Shown one piece after another: positions 27,370-37,165 of a stretch of DNA of 64,000 nucleotides (position 1 is the first letter of the stretch; each line of letters opens with the position of its first letter). Location of the stretch: contig NZ_NXGA01000001.1 in NCBI RefSeq assembly GCF_002802965.1, positions 2,199,871 to 2,263,870 of the forward strand, given 5' to 3'. The stretch comes from Sporolactobacillus pectinivorans. Its GTDB lineage: Bacteria > Bacillota > Bacilli > Bacillales > Sporolactobacillaceae. The notes beneath the pieces were generated by a model, which worked only from the letters and a program-made list of their open reading frames with translations, had not been told where the DNA came from and ran no database searches. Both the position numbers and the translations under genes were made by a program.

Positions 27370-27975
27370 GTGACACTCTTTTATCCGAATGGACAGCCTT
27401 ATAGAGAGACAGAAATCCGGAAAGAAGCCCTTTCGCAATCGGCTGTTGATTATAGCCATCGCGGAATGTCTCTGGAAGAAGACCTCAACGTGACGAATCT
27501 TTATTATATTAAGACGGATCAGGCGGTCATCTACAAGAAGCCGACGCCTGTCCAGATTGTGCATGTGGACTATCCAAAGCGCAGCGCGGCCAAAATTACG
27601 GAAGCATATTTCAGAAAAGCTTCGACAACGGATTATAATGGAGTCTATAGAGGAAAATATATTGATTTTGAGGCGAAAGAGACGACTCATGAGAATTACA
27701 TTCCTCTGAAAAATTTTCATGGCCATCAAATCGAACACATGGAACGGATCCAGCGCCATGGTGGCATAGGCTTTATTATTGTTAAATTTACGAAGTCTGA
27801 CGAAATCTTCCTGTTGGACGCCTCCTTCCTGTCTGGTTGCTGGTCTTTATCCATGCAAAGTGGTGGAAGAAAATCCATTCCGAAAAAGCTGTTTCAGGAA
27901 AAAGGGCATCTGATTTCCCAGAAATACTTGCCGCGAATTGATTATCTTCGCGTCATAAATGATGTATACTTTTAA
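27370..27975 (+). CDS. recU: Holliday junction resolvase RecU
   Basis: A 201-residue nuclease that cuts Holliday junctions during recombination and chromosome segregation. It aligns along its length with B. subtilis RecU: KPTPVQIVHVDYPKRS, the catalytic TTDYNGVYRGKYIDFEAKET block (about residues 80-99, acidic D/E and K) and HQIEHMERI. GTG at 27370 is chosen because AAAGGAG lies 10 bases upstream and the start matches the family. It precedes ponA on the same strand, the standard recU-ponA pair. Confidence 0.93.
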   Translation: MTLFYPNGQPYRETEIRKEALSQSAVDYSHRGMSLEEDLNVTNLYYIKTDQAVIYKKPTPVQIVHVDYPKRSAAKITEAYFRKASTTDYNGVYRGKYIDFEAKETTHENYIPLKNFHGHQIEHMERIQRHGGIGFIIVKFTKSDEIFLLDASFLSGCWSLSMQSGGRKSIPKKLFQEKGHLISQKYLPRIDYLRVINDVYF

Positions 27976-28059
27976 ACTAGTCATAATTCACGGCTGGATA
28001 CGAATAATTTGACGTTGTAAACCATGGACTGGTTTTTTCAGAAAGGTAGGATTTTTAGC

Positions 28060-30492
28060 ATGGTCGAATATCATTCTAGAATGGAAAAGCGCCGGGCAGC
28101 CGAGCTTGAGAATCAAAATGGCAATGGCGGCGCTCATGCAAAAAAGAAGTCTTCTGGAGGGGGCAGAAAAAAAAGAGGCTGGTTTAAACGTATTTTGATT
28201 ATTTTCTTCCTGATCATTCTCTTTTTAATCCTTGCCGGCACGGTGACAGTTTTTGCTATTATCAGAAACGCTCCCTCACTGAATGAAAATGCACTTCGCA
28301 ATCCGGTATCTTCAGTAATATACGATGAAAATAATCATCTGGCGACTTCTGTAGATACAGGTCAGCACAGGACATATACGAGTATTGATCAAATCCCAAT
28401 GATCGTTCAAGACGCTTATATATCGACTGAAGACGTCCGTTTTTATCAGACGTTTGGTATTGACCCGTACCGAATTCTGGGAGCCACTGTCGCCCAGTTT
28501 ACAAGGGGTTTCAAATCAGAAGGCGGAAGCACGATTGACCAGCAGGTCGTCCGCAATGCTATGCTGACCCAGAACAAAACATTTACAAGGAAAATTCAGG
28601 AAATGTATCTGGCCATTCAACTGGACAAGAAATATACGAAGAAACAAATTCTTGAAATGTACTTGAATTCAATCTATCTTGGCAGCGGACCAACTTATGG
28701 TGTGGCTGCTGCTTCAGAGAAATTTTTTGGAACAAGTATACAAAATGTCACCTTGCCAGAAGCGGCTATGCTGGCAGCAATGACACGAAATCCCGGCTAT
28801 TACGACCCAATTCTCCATCCCGTCCAGGCAAAGCAGCGCCGCGACTTGGTTCTTGATCTCATGGTTCAGAATAAAGCGATCACACCTGCACAGGCCGCAC
28901 AGGCAAAGGCTGTAACGATGCAACAGATGACCAAGAACCACAAGACGCTCCCGGTAAGTAATCGAAAGTACGCGGCTTTTGTTGATTATGTTCGGCGTGC
29001 CATCCTTAATGATAAAAGTCTGGGCATCACTGAAAATGAATTTGATTCCGGTGGATTAAAAATTTATACAACTCTTGATCCGGCTATTCAGCAGCAGACG
29101 CAAAACATTCTGGACAATAAGAACAATTTTCCCAATGTGCAGAAAAATTTTGAAGCCGGCGTTTCAGTCATTGACACACAAACCGGAGCGATCCGGGCAT
29201 TGGGCGGCGGCCGGAACTATTTTTACAGTGATTTTAACTGGGCGGACAGCGCTTCACGAAGTATTGGCTCAACTGCTAAACCAATCATCGACTACGGCCC
29301 GGCTATTGAATATTTAAAATGGCCAACCGATTATACTGTTGATGACCAAAAAGGGACAACATATACTAACGGTCCGGCTGTTAATGACTGGGACGGGAGA
29401 TTCATGGGGAAAATGACCATGAGAAAAGCTCTGTATTTGTCCCGAAATGTCCCGGCTGTAAAAACTCTTCAGACAATCGATCAGCAGACCGGTTCAACTC
29501 AGGACGTTACTACATTTGCCGGGCTGCTTGGTTTCCACTGGCCCGCTACCGGCCCCAATGCTTTTAACGAAACTTACGCCATTGGCTCATTCGGCTCGTC
29601 GCCGCTTCAAATGTCCGGTGCATTTGCGGCTTTTGGAAACAATGGCGTTTATAATCAGCCGTATGCCATCAGAAAAATCGTTAAGCCTGACGGCGAAGTG
29701 ATTAACTTTAATCGCCCGTCTCACATTGCCATGCATGATTATACGGCTTATATGATCACAAACATGCTCGAAGATGTCATGACCAAGGGAACCGGGATTA
29801 AAGCCGATATACCGGGTGTGGCTCTGGCAGGAAAGACAGGGACAGAGAATATTCAGACGCAGTACGCTCAGCAGTACAACATTCCTCAATACGATGTCGA
29901 TCATGGCGCTATGGATGAATGGATGGTCGGGTACACGAGCAGGCTGACTGCTGCAGTCTGGACAGGATATGGCAATGTTGCGGCAAATCCTAAAAATAAC
30001 AGTAATTATGGGACCTACCTGGGACCCAATGAGCTTGGCTATGCGCAATCTATTTTTAAATCCATCATGAGTGGATTTATGCCTGGTGCTCCTGAATTTA
30101 TCAGGCCGAATTCGGTTGTCAGTCTCGGCGGCGGGGAATTAGGTGTGAGCGGTTCAACAGTCACCAATCATTTCTCGAATACTCAGAGTTCAAGTTCATC
30201 GAGCAGTTCATCAAGTTCGTCCAGCAGTTCTTCAAGCTCTTCGAGTAGCTCATCGTCCAGCAGTTCATCGGTGGCTCCGCCCGCCAGCAGCAGCTCGAGT
30301 TCATCATCATTTGTACCGCCGGCAAGCTCGTCTGGCACATCAAGCTCCAGTGTTCCTGCTACGTCAAGTTCGTCGTCCAGCAGCGGCGGATCGTCATCTC
30401 CGGGTGCGACGGGCGCATCATCAGTGAATAAGTCGTCTAAAAAATCTTCTTCTGGTGGCGGGACGTCAACAACAAATTCGACGAATCATTAA
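28060..30492 (+). CDS. ponA: Class A penicillin-binding protein 1 (PonA)
   Basis: An 810-residue bifunctional peptidoglycan synthase. A basic cytosolic start, one transmembrane helix (about 45-68), the glycosyltransferase domain with EDVRFYQTFGID and GGSTIDQQVVRN (about 110-165), then the transpeptidase domain with the catalytic Ser in GSTAKPIIDY (about 408), SxN in SRNVPA and KTG in LAGKTGTEN. The C-terminus after about residue 705 is a serine-rich tail, including 28 Ser in a row (710-737). ATG at 28060 has AAAGGTAGG upstream. It faces ypoC across a shared terminator. Confidence 0.95.
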   Translation: MVEYHSRMEKRRAAELENQNGNGGAHAKKKSSGGGRKKRGWFKRILIIFFLIILFLILAGTVTVFAIIRNAPSLNENALRNPVSSVIYDENNHLATSVDTGQHRTYTSIDQIPMIVQDAYISTEDVRFYQTFGIDPYRILGATVAQFTRGFKSEGGSTIDQQVVRNAMLTQNKTFTRKIQEMYLAIQLDKKYTKKQILEMYLNSIYLGSGPTYGVAAASEKFFGTSIQNVTLPEAAMLAAMTRNPGYYDPILHPVQAKQRRDLVLDLMVQNKAITPAQAAQAKAVTMQQMTKNHKTLPVSNRKYAAFVDYVRRAILNDKSLGITENEFDSGGLKIYTTLDPAIQQQTQNILDNKNNFPNVQKNFEAGVSVIDTQTGAIRALGGGRNYFYSDFNWADSASRSIGSTAKPIIDYGPAIEYLKWPTDYTVDDQKGTTYTNGPAVNDWDGRFMGKMTMRKALYLSRNVPAVKTLQTIDQQTGSTQDVTTFAGLLGFHWPATGPNAFNETYAIGSFGSSPLQMSGAFAAFGNNGVYNQPYAIRKIVKPDGEVINFNRPSHIAMHDYTAYMITNMLEDVMTKGTGIKADIPGVALAGKTGTENIQTQYAQQYNIPQYDVDHGAMDEWMVGYTSRLTAAVWTGYGNVAANPKNNSNYGTYLGPNELGYAQSIFKSIMSGFMPGAPEFIRPNSVVSLGGGELGVSGSTVTNHFSNTQSSSSSSSSSSSSSSSSSSSSSSSSSSSSVAPPASSSSSSSSFVPPASSSGTSSSSVPATSSSSSSSGGSSSPGATGASSVNKSSKKSSSGGGTSTTNSTNH

Positions 30493-30562
30493 ATGGCTTC
30501 TGGTCGACGACACTAATCATTTGACACAGTATTTGTTTTGATGGCGAATAAAAATAAAAAAA

Positions 30563-30591
30563 CCTGCTCTATCTGATTTGGATGGAGCAGG
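30563..30591. terminator. Bidirectional terminator between ponA and ypoC
   Basis: CCTGCTC(TATC) pairs with (GATG)GAGCAGG. A-rich upstream and T-rich downstream flanks give U runs in both directions. Confidence 0.85.
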
Positions 30592-30598
30592 CTTTTTT

Positions 30599-31132
30599 TC
30601 ATCGTTTAATTTTTTTATACACAGACAGTTTTTTACCGAGTTCTTCCTGAAGTTTGTCCAGCTGGATGAAGGAAAGATAACGATCCGGCTGATCATGGAT
30701 GTATTTGAGACGTTCCCCGAGATTTAGAGGCGCATAAGGCATTACCAGCAGCTCCGGGACCAGAATATCCGGTGAAAGCGTGTGGACCGGTCTGTCCGAT
30801 GCCCAGAACATCTGATCAATAAATGAGGACAGAGCGTATATCATCGGTTTACGTGCTTCGTCCGGCCGGCGTCTGTGGAAAGTCTCTTTTATACGGGGAC
30901 GCATCTTATCCCATAACTTTCTAAAATGCGGGGTTCCGGTCTGCCATGGCCAGGGTGAGCCCGAAGAAAACCCAGCAGCATACAGTATATCGTAGAAAAA
31001 AGGAATGTTCTCTTCGGTTGGCGAATGGTCGATAAAAGAAATAACAGCCTGTTTCTCAAAATAGGGCAAGAAACAAAAAGGTTCGGGAATTTTCAGGCGG
31101 GTGGCTTTATTTTCCAACTGCGACACCTTCAC
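30599..31132 (-). CDS. ypoC: YpoC-family protein
   Basis: A 177-residue cytosolic protein of unknown function, recognised by its place after nth and by regions such as PEPFCFLPYF and LPELLVMPYAPLNLGERLKYI (span about 128-148). It begins at GTG 31132 inside the end of nth (26-base overlap), with AAAGGTG as ribosome site, so it is translationally coupled. Last gene of the dnaD-nth-ypoC unit. Confidence 0.82.
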   Translation of the reverse strand: MKVSQLENKATRLKIPEPFCFLPYFEKQAVISFIDHSPTEENIPFFYDILYAAGFSSGSPWPWQTGTPHFRKLWDKMRPRIKETFHRRRPDEARKPMIYALSSFIDQMFWASDRPVHTLSPDILVPELLVMPYAPLNLGERLKYIHDQPDRYLSFIQLDKLQEELGKKLSVYKKIKR

Positions 31133-31772
31133 CTTTCATTCTTTTTTTCCCTTCCCGGCACAGGTAGAGCAGAGGACATTCCGGACAGTTAGGATGCTGC
31201 GCTTTGCAATGATAACGTCCAAAAAAAATCAGCTGGTGATGTGTTTGCGACCACTTGTCCCTCGGCACGCGCTTCGTTAACGTCTTTTCCACTTCGAGGA
31301 CACTGTCTTTCCAGCGGCAGATACCGAGCCGTTTGGTCACGCGCTCAACGTGGGTATCGACAGCAAGAGCAGGTTCCCCGAAAGCCACTGAAGCGATAAC
31401 ATTTGCTGTCTTCCGGCCGATTCCCGGAAGTTTGATCAGTTCGTCACGGGTTTCGGGAAGTCTTCCGCCGTAATCATCGATCAGGCACTGGCACATCTGG
31501 CGGATATGTTTTGCCTTATTACGGTAAAGCCCAATGGAACGGATATCATCCTGAAGTTCTTTTTCCGGAACGGCCAGATAATCTTCCGGTTCGTGATATT
31601 TTTCAAATAATTCCGGTGTGATCCGATTGACCAGAGCATCGGTGCATTGAGCAGAAAGCATCACAGCAATTGCCAGCTCAAAAGGATTTCTGTGATTCAG
31701 TTCACAATGGGCGTTCGGAAACATTTCAGCCATTGTACTCATAATCGTATCAATTTGTTTCTGGTTCAGAAT
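31107..31772 (-). CDS. nth: Endonuclease III (DNA glycosylase/AP lyase)
   Basis: A 221-residue base-excision repair enzyme that removes oxidised pyrimidines. It has the helix-hairpin-helix LPGIGRKTANVI with catalytic Lys, the catalytic Asp in AVDTHVERV and a 4Fe-4S cluster set C-x6-C-x2-C-x5-C (HCKAQHPNCPECPLLYLC). The ribosome site AGGAG falls nine bases before an ATT codon at 31772 whose product aligns with the B. subtilis start (MLNKSQI). TTG at 31781 touches the ribosome site and ATG at 31742 would cut the domain. The ATT start is inferred. It lies 15 bases after dnaD. Confidence 0.93.
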   Translation of the reverse strand: MLNQKQIDTIMSTMAEMFPNAHCELNHRNPFELAIAVMLSAQCTDALVNRITPELFEKYHEPEDYLAVPEKELQDDIRSIGLYRNKAKHIRQMCQCLIDDYGGRLPETRDELIKLPGIGRKTANVIASVAFGEPALAVDTHVERVTKRLGICRWKDSVLEVEKTLTKRVPRDKWSQTHHQLIFFGRYHCKAQHPNCPECPLLYLCREGKKRMKGEGVAVGK

Positions 31773-31787
31773 GATAGACAACTCCTC

Positions 31788-32486
31788 TCAGTCTTTGTCC
31801 AGCCAATCATATGCAGGCTTTTTCGGTGCAGGATCCTGATCATTTGAGCGGGCTGTGCGTGACGACGGCTGGCGACGGCGTATTTTGTCTCCATGCTCTT
31901 TGGCCTGTTCAAGGGTCTTAATTCCATTTTTCTTCCATTCAAACAATATCCGGTCAATATATCTGAAATTAAGCTTACCGGAGACAACCGCTTCACGAAG
32001 CGCGGCTTTAACGAGAGCCGGTGAATTCCGGTCTTCATCTGTCCACATAGCAAGTGTTTCACATTCGATCGGTGAGAGCGGCCTTCCGAATTCATTTTCA
32101 AACAAAGTGTACAGTGCATCTTCATTCTCCTGCTGCACTGATGACGCTTCACTTCTATAGGCAAATCGCAGCAACTTTTCCCACAAAGGCTGAAGCGAGT
32201 ATGATTCAGAATAAATATCGTGATCGGTTTTCTGAACGATTGAGAGAAAACCGTGCTGAACCAGGCTGCGCAGCATATCCGCACATGATGTTTCGTCCAA
32301 TGTCATTCTGTTTGCAAGAGTATCAAATGTCGGGAAATGATCTCCTTTAATTATAAAAGAGTGAACTTCAATAAGCAGCATGCATTCTTGTTCGTTCAGA
32401 CCAATCGAGTGATAATGTTCAATGAGCAGCGATGGGATGTTTACGTTACCGTCAATCATCAGTTTCATAATAAATTTAGTATCCAT
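31788..32486 (-). CDS. dnaD: DNA replication initiation/restart protein DnaD
   Basis: A 232-residue primosome protein that helps load helicase with DnaB and DnaI. The N-terminal winged-helix region (about 20-100, FPTFDTLANRMTLDE) and the C-terminal DnaD domain with LSPIECETLAMW and the YIDRILFEWKKNGIKT motif (about 175-195) are both present. ATG at 32486 is chosen for GGAGAGGTG nine bases upstream, ahead of an upstream ATG at 32507. It heads a dnaD-nth-ypoC unit that a terminator separates from asnS. Confidence 0.92.
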   Translation of the reverse strand: MDTKFIMKLMIDGNVNIPSLLIEHYHSIGLNEQECMLLIEVHSFIIKGDHFPTFDTLANRMTLDETSCADMLRSLVQHGFLSIVQKTDHDIYSESYSLQPLWEKLLRFAYRSEASSVQQENEDALYTLFENEFGRPLSPIECETLAMWTDEDRNSPALVKAALREAVVSGKLNFRYIDRILFEWKKNGIKTLEQAKEHGDKIRRRQPSSRTARSNDQDPAPKKPAYDWLDKD

Positions 32487-32588
32487 GAGTTGACACCTCT
32501 CCACCATTATAGCATGACTGCGTAAAAATTAAGGCCTGGGAAAACCCATTGAAAAAGCGCTCAGGAATCCGGTGAATAGTACACAAAA

Positions 32589-32607
32589 AGCCGGGGATCA
32601 CCCGGCT
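32589..32607 (-). terminator. Terminator between asnS and dnaD
   Basis: AGCCGGG pairs with CCCGGCT around a 5-base loop, followed by TTTTT on the minus strand. Confidence 0.8.
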
Positions 32608-32658
32608 CAATTTTGATAGAGATGAACATGCTCCTGAACAAAAAAAGCAGAAATAGGA

Positions 32659-33951
32659 TCACGGATAGATACGGTTCAGCAGTCTCGGGAACGGGATTGC
32701 TTCGCGTATGTGATCCAATCCGCAAATCCAGGCAATGGCTCTTTCAAGTCCCAGACCGAAGCCTGAATGAGGAACCGAACCGTACTGCCGGAGTTCCAAA
32801 TACCATTGATACGACGGATCTGTCAGATGGTATTGTTCATAACGTTTCTTCATCAAATCCAGGTCGTCAATTCTCTGACTCCCGCCAATAATTTCCCCGT
32901 ATCCTTCCGGAGCAAGCAAGTCGGCGCAAAGTACAACTTCTTCCCTTCCGGGTACAGGTTTCATATAGAAAGCTTTGGCTTTCGCCGGATATTCTGTCAC
33001 AAATACGGGAACATCAAAATGCTCGGCAATCGCAGTTTCGTGGGGAGCACCAAAGTCATCGCCCCACTCAATGTCATCGAACCCTTTCTCCTTGAGAAAA
33101 TCGACGGCCTGATCATAGCTGATTCGCGGAAAAGGAGCCTTGATTTTTTCAAGTTTTGATGTGTCCCTGCCGATGGCTTTCAGTTCAGTCTGGCAATTTT
33201 TCAGCACGCGCTGAACCAGGTAGGCTATATAGTTTTCCTGAACTTTCAGGTTCTCTTCATGATCGCAGAAAGCCATTTCCGGTTCGATCATCCAGAACTC
33301 AATCAAATGGCGCCTTGTTTTCGATTTTTCCGCACGGAAAGCGGGGCCGAATGAAAAAACTTTGCCGAAAGCCATGGCAGCCGCTTCCATGTAGAGCTGC
33401 CCGCTTTGGGATAGATAGGCGTCCCGGTCAAAATATTTTGTATGGAACAGATCGGTCGAGCCTTCTGCCGAACTTCCTGTCAGAATTGGCGGATCCACTT
33501 TGATAAACCCATGTTCATTGAAAAAATCATAGGTCGCTTTGATCACCTCATTACGGATTCGGAGAATGGCATGCTGACGACTGGATCTGAGCCACAGATG
33601 GCGGTGGTCCATTAAAAATTCGACACCATGTTCTTTCGGCGTAATTGGGTAATCAAGAGCAATCTGTATGGTTTCCACTGAAGAAACGGTCAGCTCATAG
33701 CCTGAAGGCGCGCGTTTATCCTCCCTGACCGTTCCGGTAATGTAAAGGGAACTCTCTTGTGTCAGCTCCTTGGCTTCCTCCCAGTCTTTCTCGCTTACTT
33801 CGTTCTTCAGAACAACGCCTTGAATGAACCCTGTCCCGTCGCGGAGTTCCAGAAACTGAATCTTACCGCTGGAACGTTTATTCGCCAGCCAGGCACCGAT
33901 CGTCACTTCTCCTCCGACATGTTTGCTCACTTCTGAAATTGTTGCTTTCAT
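32659..33951 (-). CDS. asnS: Asparaginyl-tRNA synthetase
   Basis: A 430-residue class IIb synthetase that charges tRNA-Asn. It has an OB-fold anticodon domain (about 15-100, [18 protein letters not shown]), motif 2 [21 protein letters not shown] (span about 214-234) and motif 3 [16 protein letters not shown] near the end. ATG at 33951. It lies 37 bases after aspB, the usual Bacillus order. Confidence 0.96.
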   Translation of the reverse strand: MKATISEVSKHVGGEVTIGAWLANKRSSGKIQFLELRDGTGFIQGVVLKNEVSEKDWEEAKELTQESSLYITGTVREDKRAPSGYELTVSSVETIQIALDYPITPKEHGVEFLMDHRHLWLRSSRQHAILRIRNEVIKATYDFFNEHGFIKVDPPILTGSSAEGSTDLFHTKYFDRDAYLSQSGQLYMEAAAMAFGKVFSFGPAFRAEKSKTRRHLIEFWMIEPEMAFCDHEENLKVQENYIAYLVQRVLKNCQTELKAIGRDTSKLEKIKAPFPRISYDQAVDFLKEKGFDDIEWGDDFGAPHETAIAEHFDVPVFVTEYPAKAKAFYMKPVPGREEVVLCADLLAPEGYGEIIGGSQRIDDLDLMKKRYEQYHLTDPSYQWYLELRQYGSVPHSGFGLGLERAIAWICGLDHIREAIPFPRLLNRIYP

Positions 33952-33988
33952 TCTTCAATGACCCCCTGCTTAAATAAACCTGAGCTGG

Positions 33989-35173
33989 TTATTTTGTATG
34001 TTTTTTCATAAAATGCTCGATTCTGTCCAGCGCTGCTTCAAATTTTTCCAGTGAAGTGGCGTAAGACAGCCGTATATGTTCCGGTGTGCCGAAGCCTGCT
34101 CCCGGCACAACAGCTACCTTTTCTTCATCCAGAAGTTCGGAAACCCAATCGGAAACCTGGCTGAATCCGCAGGCAGCACTCGCTTTCTGAATATTCGGGA
34201 ACAGATAAAAAGCTCCTTCAGGTTTGATACAGCTGACGCCCGGGATCGCTACAAGACGGCTGTACACTGTATTCAGCCTTTTTTCAAAAGCCTGGCGCAT
34301 TTCTTCAACGCTGTCCTGCGGGCCGTTGTACGCTGCAATCGCAGCGTACTGGGAAACGGATGCAGGATTCGATGTGCTGTGGCTGGCGACATTGGTCATC
34401 GCTTTAATCAGTTCTGCGTTTGCTGCGGCATAGCCGATCCGCCATCCGGTCATAGCGTGCGATTTGGATACGCCGTTAATGATGATCGTCTGCGCCTTCA
34501 CCTCGTCCGAGAGCTGGGCGATCGAGTAAAACGTATTCCCGTTATAGATCAGCTTTTCATAAATTTCGTCTGAAATAATCAGAATACCATGTTTCAGGCA
34601 GAATTCGGCAATCGGAACGAGATCGTCTTTCTGATAAATCATCCCGGTCGGGTTGCTTGGTGAGTTGAGGATCAGCGCTTTCGTTTTCGATGTCACAGCC
34701 TTTTCCAGGTCATCGGCTGTGATCTTGAAATGCTGCTGCTGAGTCGTGGCGATGGATACCGGGATACCTCCCGCCAGCTTGACTTGTTCCGGGTAGCTGA
34801 CCCAATAAGGTGCCGGAATGATAACTTCATCCCCCGGATTAAGAAGAGCCTGAAACAACAGGTACAGAACATGTTTCGCACCGTTCCCAACGATGATTTC
34901 CGACGGGTCATAGTCAAATCCCTGATCGCGCTTCAGCTTGGTGATAATTGCCTGCTTCAGTGCTGGCAGGCCGGCTGTCGGTGTATATTTTGTATGACCG
35001 GCTCTCACAGCTTCCATTGCGGCGTCAATGATAAAGTCAGGTGTATTGAAATCCGGCTGCCCTGCTCCGAGTCCGATGACATCGAAACCCTGTGCTGCCA
35101 GTTCTCCGGCTTTTGCTGTAATGGCCAGAGTACTTGAAGGTGTAATCGTCGCCACGCGTTTTGCTAATTTCAT
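33989..35173 (-). CDS. aspB: Aspartate aminotransferase, AspB-type
   Basis: A 394-residue PLP enzyme of fold type I that converts aspartate and 2-oxoglutarate to oxaloacetate and glutamate. The Schiff-base Lys is in NGVSKSHAMTGWRIGY (about 234-240), with NSPSNPTG (about 171-178) and the phosphate-binding Arg following. ATG follows GGGGGAAGAATT. Upstream is ypmB (48-base gap) and downstream asnS, the order known from B. subtilis. Confidence 0.95.
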   Translation of the reverse strand: MKLAKRVATITPSSTLAITAKAGELAAQGFDVIGLGAGQPDFNTPDFIIDAAMEAVRAGHTKYTPTAGLPALKQAIITKLKRDQGFDYDPSEIIVGNGAKHVLYLLFQALLNPGDEVIIPAPYWVSYPEQVKLAGGIPVSIATTQQQHFKITADDLEKAVTSKTKALILNSPSNPTGMIYQKDDLVPIAEFCLKHGILIISDEIYEKLIYNGNTFYSIAQLSDEVKAQTIIINGVSKSHAMTGWRIGYAAANAELIKAMTNVASHSTSNPASVSQYAAIAAYNGPQDSVEEMRQAFEKRLNTVYSRLVAIPGVSCIKPEGAFYLFPNIQKASAACGFSQVSDWVSELLDEEKVAVVPGAGFGTPEHIRLSYATSLEKFEAALDRIEHFMKKHTK

Positions 35174-35221
35174 AATTCTTCCCCCTCGTATGACTATGAA
35201 TGATATTCCGCTATTTCAGAC

Positions 35222-35704
35222 TCAGACATTGAGAATCCTCTGGGCTTCCTTGCCATTATCAAAATAAAATGAAACATAATTATAACTATTTGTATTATTG
35301 GTAAAGGTAATTTCCCAAACCGGACTATTCTGTATCGCTCCAAGCTTTACCGAAATAATTTTGTTCACATTAAGATGAAGGCCAGCCAGCTCTTGAAGCG
35401 CCTGATTGCGTGTGATGCCGTTCTTGACAGCCCGAACTATATACTTTGCCTTTTGGGGTTCGTCAGGAACCCACACATACATCTGCACACTGTTTCTGAC
35501 ACATTTAACAACTTCATAGGCATCCGTCCCGTAATAGTAAGAGACAGAATCTACTTTCTGCACCTGATAGTAGCGTTTCGCCTTAACGATCGCTGCCTGT
35601 GCAGAACTGTTGCTCGTGTCCATATTGCTTGTGTACAAATACCAGGATCCAAAGCCGGCAATTAAAAGCACAGCGAGAACACCAGTAATAATCCAATTTT
35701 TCAA
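35222..35704 (-). CDS. ypmB: YpmB-like membrane-anchored protein (DUF5590)
   Basis: A 160-residue protein with an N-terminal membrane anchor (about residues 5-25) and an outside domain of two PepSY-like repeats, as in YpmB. The function is unknown. TTG at 35704 follows AAGGTGATCAC. It precedes aspB as in B. subtilis, but the upstream neighbours dinG and ypmA of that organism are missing: panD lies directly upstream. Confidence 0.85.
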   Translation of the reverse strand: MKNWIITGVLAVLLIAGFGSWYLYTSNMDTSNSSAQAAIVKAKRYYQVQKVDSVSYYYGTDAYEVVKCVRNSVQMYVWVPDEPQKAKYIVRAVKNGITRNQALQELAGLHLNVNKIISVKLGAIQNSPVWEITFTNNTNSYNYVSFYFDNGKEAQRILNV

Positions 35705-35853
35705 GTGATCACCTTAAACTCTTTTTTATGTAATAGCAGAACAATCCGGCCGCTTGTTTATCTCCGGATGTCCTGCATTCAAAGCTGAAAACATACACAA
35801 GCAAATTAATCGTAATCATAAAGCCTGGTAAAAGCAAGACTGAATATCAGTGG

Positions 35854-36237
35854 TTACAAAATGGTGAACGGTTTTTCACCCTTGATCAGCCGAGAAATGT
35901 GATTCTGATCATCCAGCAGGGCAACTTCAGGAACAAGATGTGCCCATTCCTCCTCGTTCATCAGAGCATAAGCCATGATAATCACAATGTCGCCCTTCTG
36001 TGCCAGCCGGGCAGCGGCTCCATTAAGACAGATGACGCCCGAATCGGCAGGACCCGGAATGATATAAGTTTCCAAGCGGGCGCCGTTATTATTATTGACG
36101 ATCTGTACTTTTTCGTAGGGCAGCAGATCAACGGCCTTCAGAATAGCTTCATCGACCGTGATACTGCCGACATAATTCAGATTGGCGTCCGTAACAGTGG
36201 CCCGGTGAATTTTACATCTCAGAAAGGGTCTCAGCAT
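35854..36237 (-). CDS. panD: Aspartate 1-decarboxylase
   Basis: A 127-residue pyruvoyl enzyme that makes beta-alanine for pantothenate. The self-cleavage site Gly-Ser is present in YVGSITVDE (Ser at about 25), as is the [11 protein letters not shown] core. ATG at 36237 lies three bases after the panC stop, so the two are coupled. In B. subtilis panB-panC-panD form an operon, and here panB is absent. Confidence 0.95.
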   Translation of the reverse strand: MLRPFLRCKIHRATVTDANLNYVGSITVDEAILKAVDLLPYEKVQIVNNNNGARLETYIIPGPADSGVICLNGAAARLAQKGDIVIIMAYALMNEEEWAHLVPEVALLDDQNHISRLIKGEKPFTIL

Positions 36238-36240
36238 GAT

Positions 36241-37146
36241 TCAGTCAGCCTCCCTGCTGGAAAGGAGTTTTTCGGTATCCGCAGTGATGTTGTCAATCAG
36301 ACGCGCGCTTTGGTAACGGACTGCGCAGGCGATGATGAAGTGCCTGTCCAAAGAGGCTCCGGATCGTTTCAGCTCCGGATAATTCAGCACATCCACGTAA
36401 TCAATTTTTCCGAGGATCAAGTGTTTTGCATAATAAGCTTTGACAGTTGAAATCAGACGGTCAAAATTCCTTTCTCCGAGTTCAGCAGCTCTGAGACCTG
36501 CCTGAAGCCCCTTATAAATTTCGGGGGCCTCCTTTCTTTCATTGGCACTGAGCCGCACATTTCGGGAACTCTTTGCCAGTCCGTCCGACTCTCTGACAAT
36601 CGGGCAGGCAACCAGTTTCACAGGAATATGGAAAGTGCGAATAAGGCTTGAAACGATGGCTACCTGCTGCGCATCCTTCATTCCGAAGTAAACAGTATCC
36701 GGCTTGACAATATTGAATAATTTCGTCAGGACTGTCGCCACTCCGTCAAAATGACCGGGCCGGCTTTTGCCACAAAGCACATCGGTTTTGGTGTGAACCT
36801 GTACTGTCATATCGGAACCATTCGGATAAATTGCTGATTCCTCGGGGATGAAAAGGACGTCAACGCCGGCACGCTCAGCCAGTGCGGCATCCCGATCAAT
36901 ATTTTTCGGGTAATTGATATAATCATCCTTGTCGCCAAACTGCGTCGGATTCACAAAAACGCTGGCAATGACACAATCAGAACTTTCGCTTGCCCTTTTA
37001 AACAGCGATAAATGCCCTTCGTGAAGGGCACCCATTGTCGGCACGAAACCGACCGTTTTCCCTTTTTGTTTCTGTTCCGTCACAAACCGGGCCACTTCTG
37101 CGGGGGAAACCATACGCTTTAATCCCTCAGCCACGATCTTGTTCAT
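36241..37146 (-). CDS. panC: Pantothenate synthetase
   Basis: A 301-residue enzyme that joins pantoate and beta-alanine using ATP. It contains the HIGH-like GALHEGHLSL (about residues 39-48), FVNPTQF, GKSRPGHFDGVATVL and the KMSKS-like SSRN loop. ATG at 37146 has GGAGGAG upstream. The gene starts a panC-panD pair after a structured, roughly 190-base leader. Confidence 0.95.
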   Translation of the reverse strand: MNKIVAEGLKRMVSPAEVARFVTEQKQKGKTVGFVPTMGALHEGHLSLFKRASESSDCVIASVFVNPTQFGDKDDYINYPKNIDRDAALAERAGVDVLFIPEESAIYPNGSDMTVQVHTKTDVLCGKSRPGHFDGVATVLTKLFNIVKPDTVYFGMKDAQQVAIVSSLIRTFHIPVKLVACPIVRESDGLAKSSRNVRLSANERKEAPEIYKGLQAGLRAAELGERNFDRLISTVKAYYAKHLILGKIDYVDVLNYPELKRSGASLDRHFIIACAVRYQSARLIDNITADTEKLLSSREAD

Positions 37147-37165
37147 TTTTACTCCTCCTATTGTC

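Noticed and set aside
30187..30300. Simple-sequence repeat (phase-variable tract) in ponA
   Set aside because: Serine codons are mixed in no fixed order, so there is no perfect nucleotide repeat that would slip.
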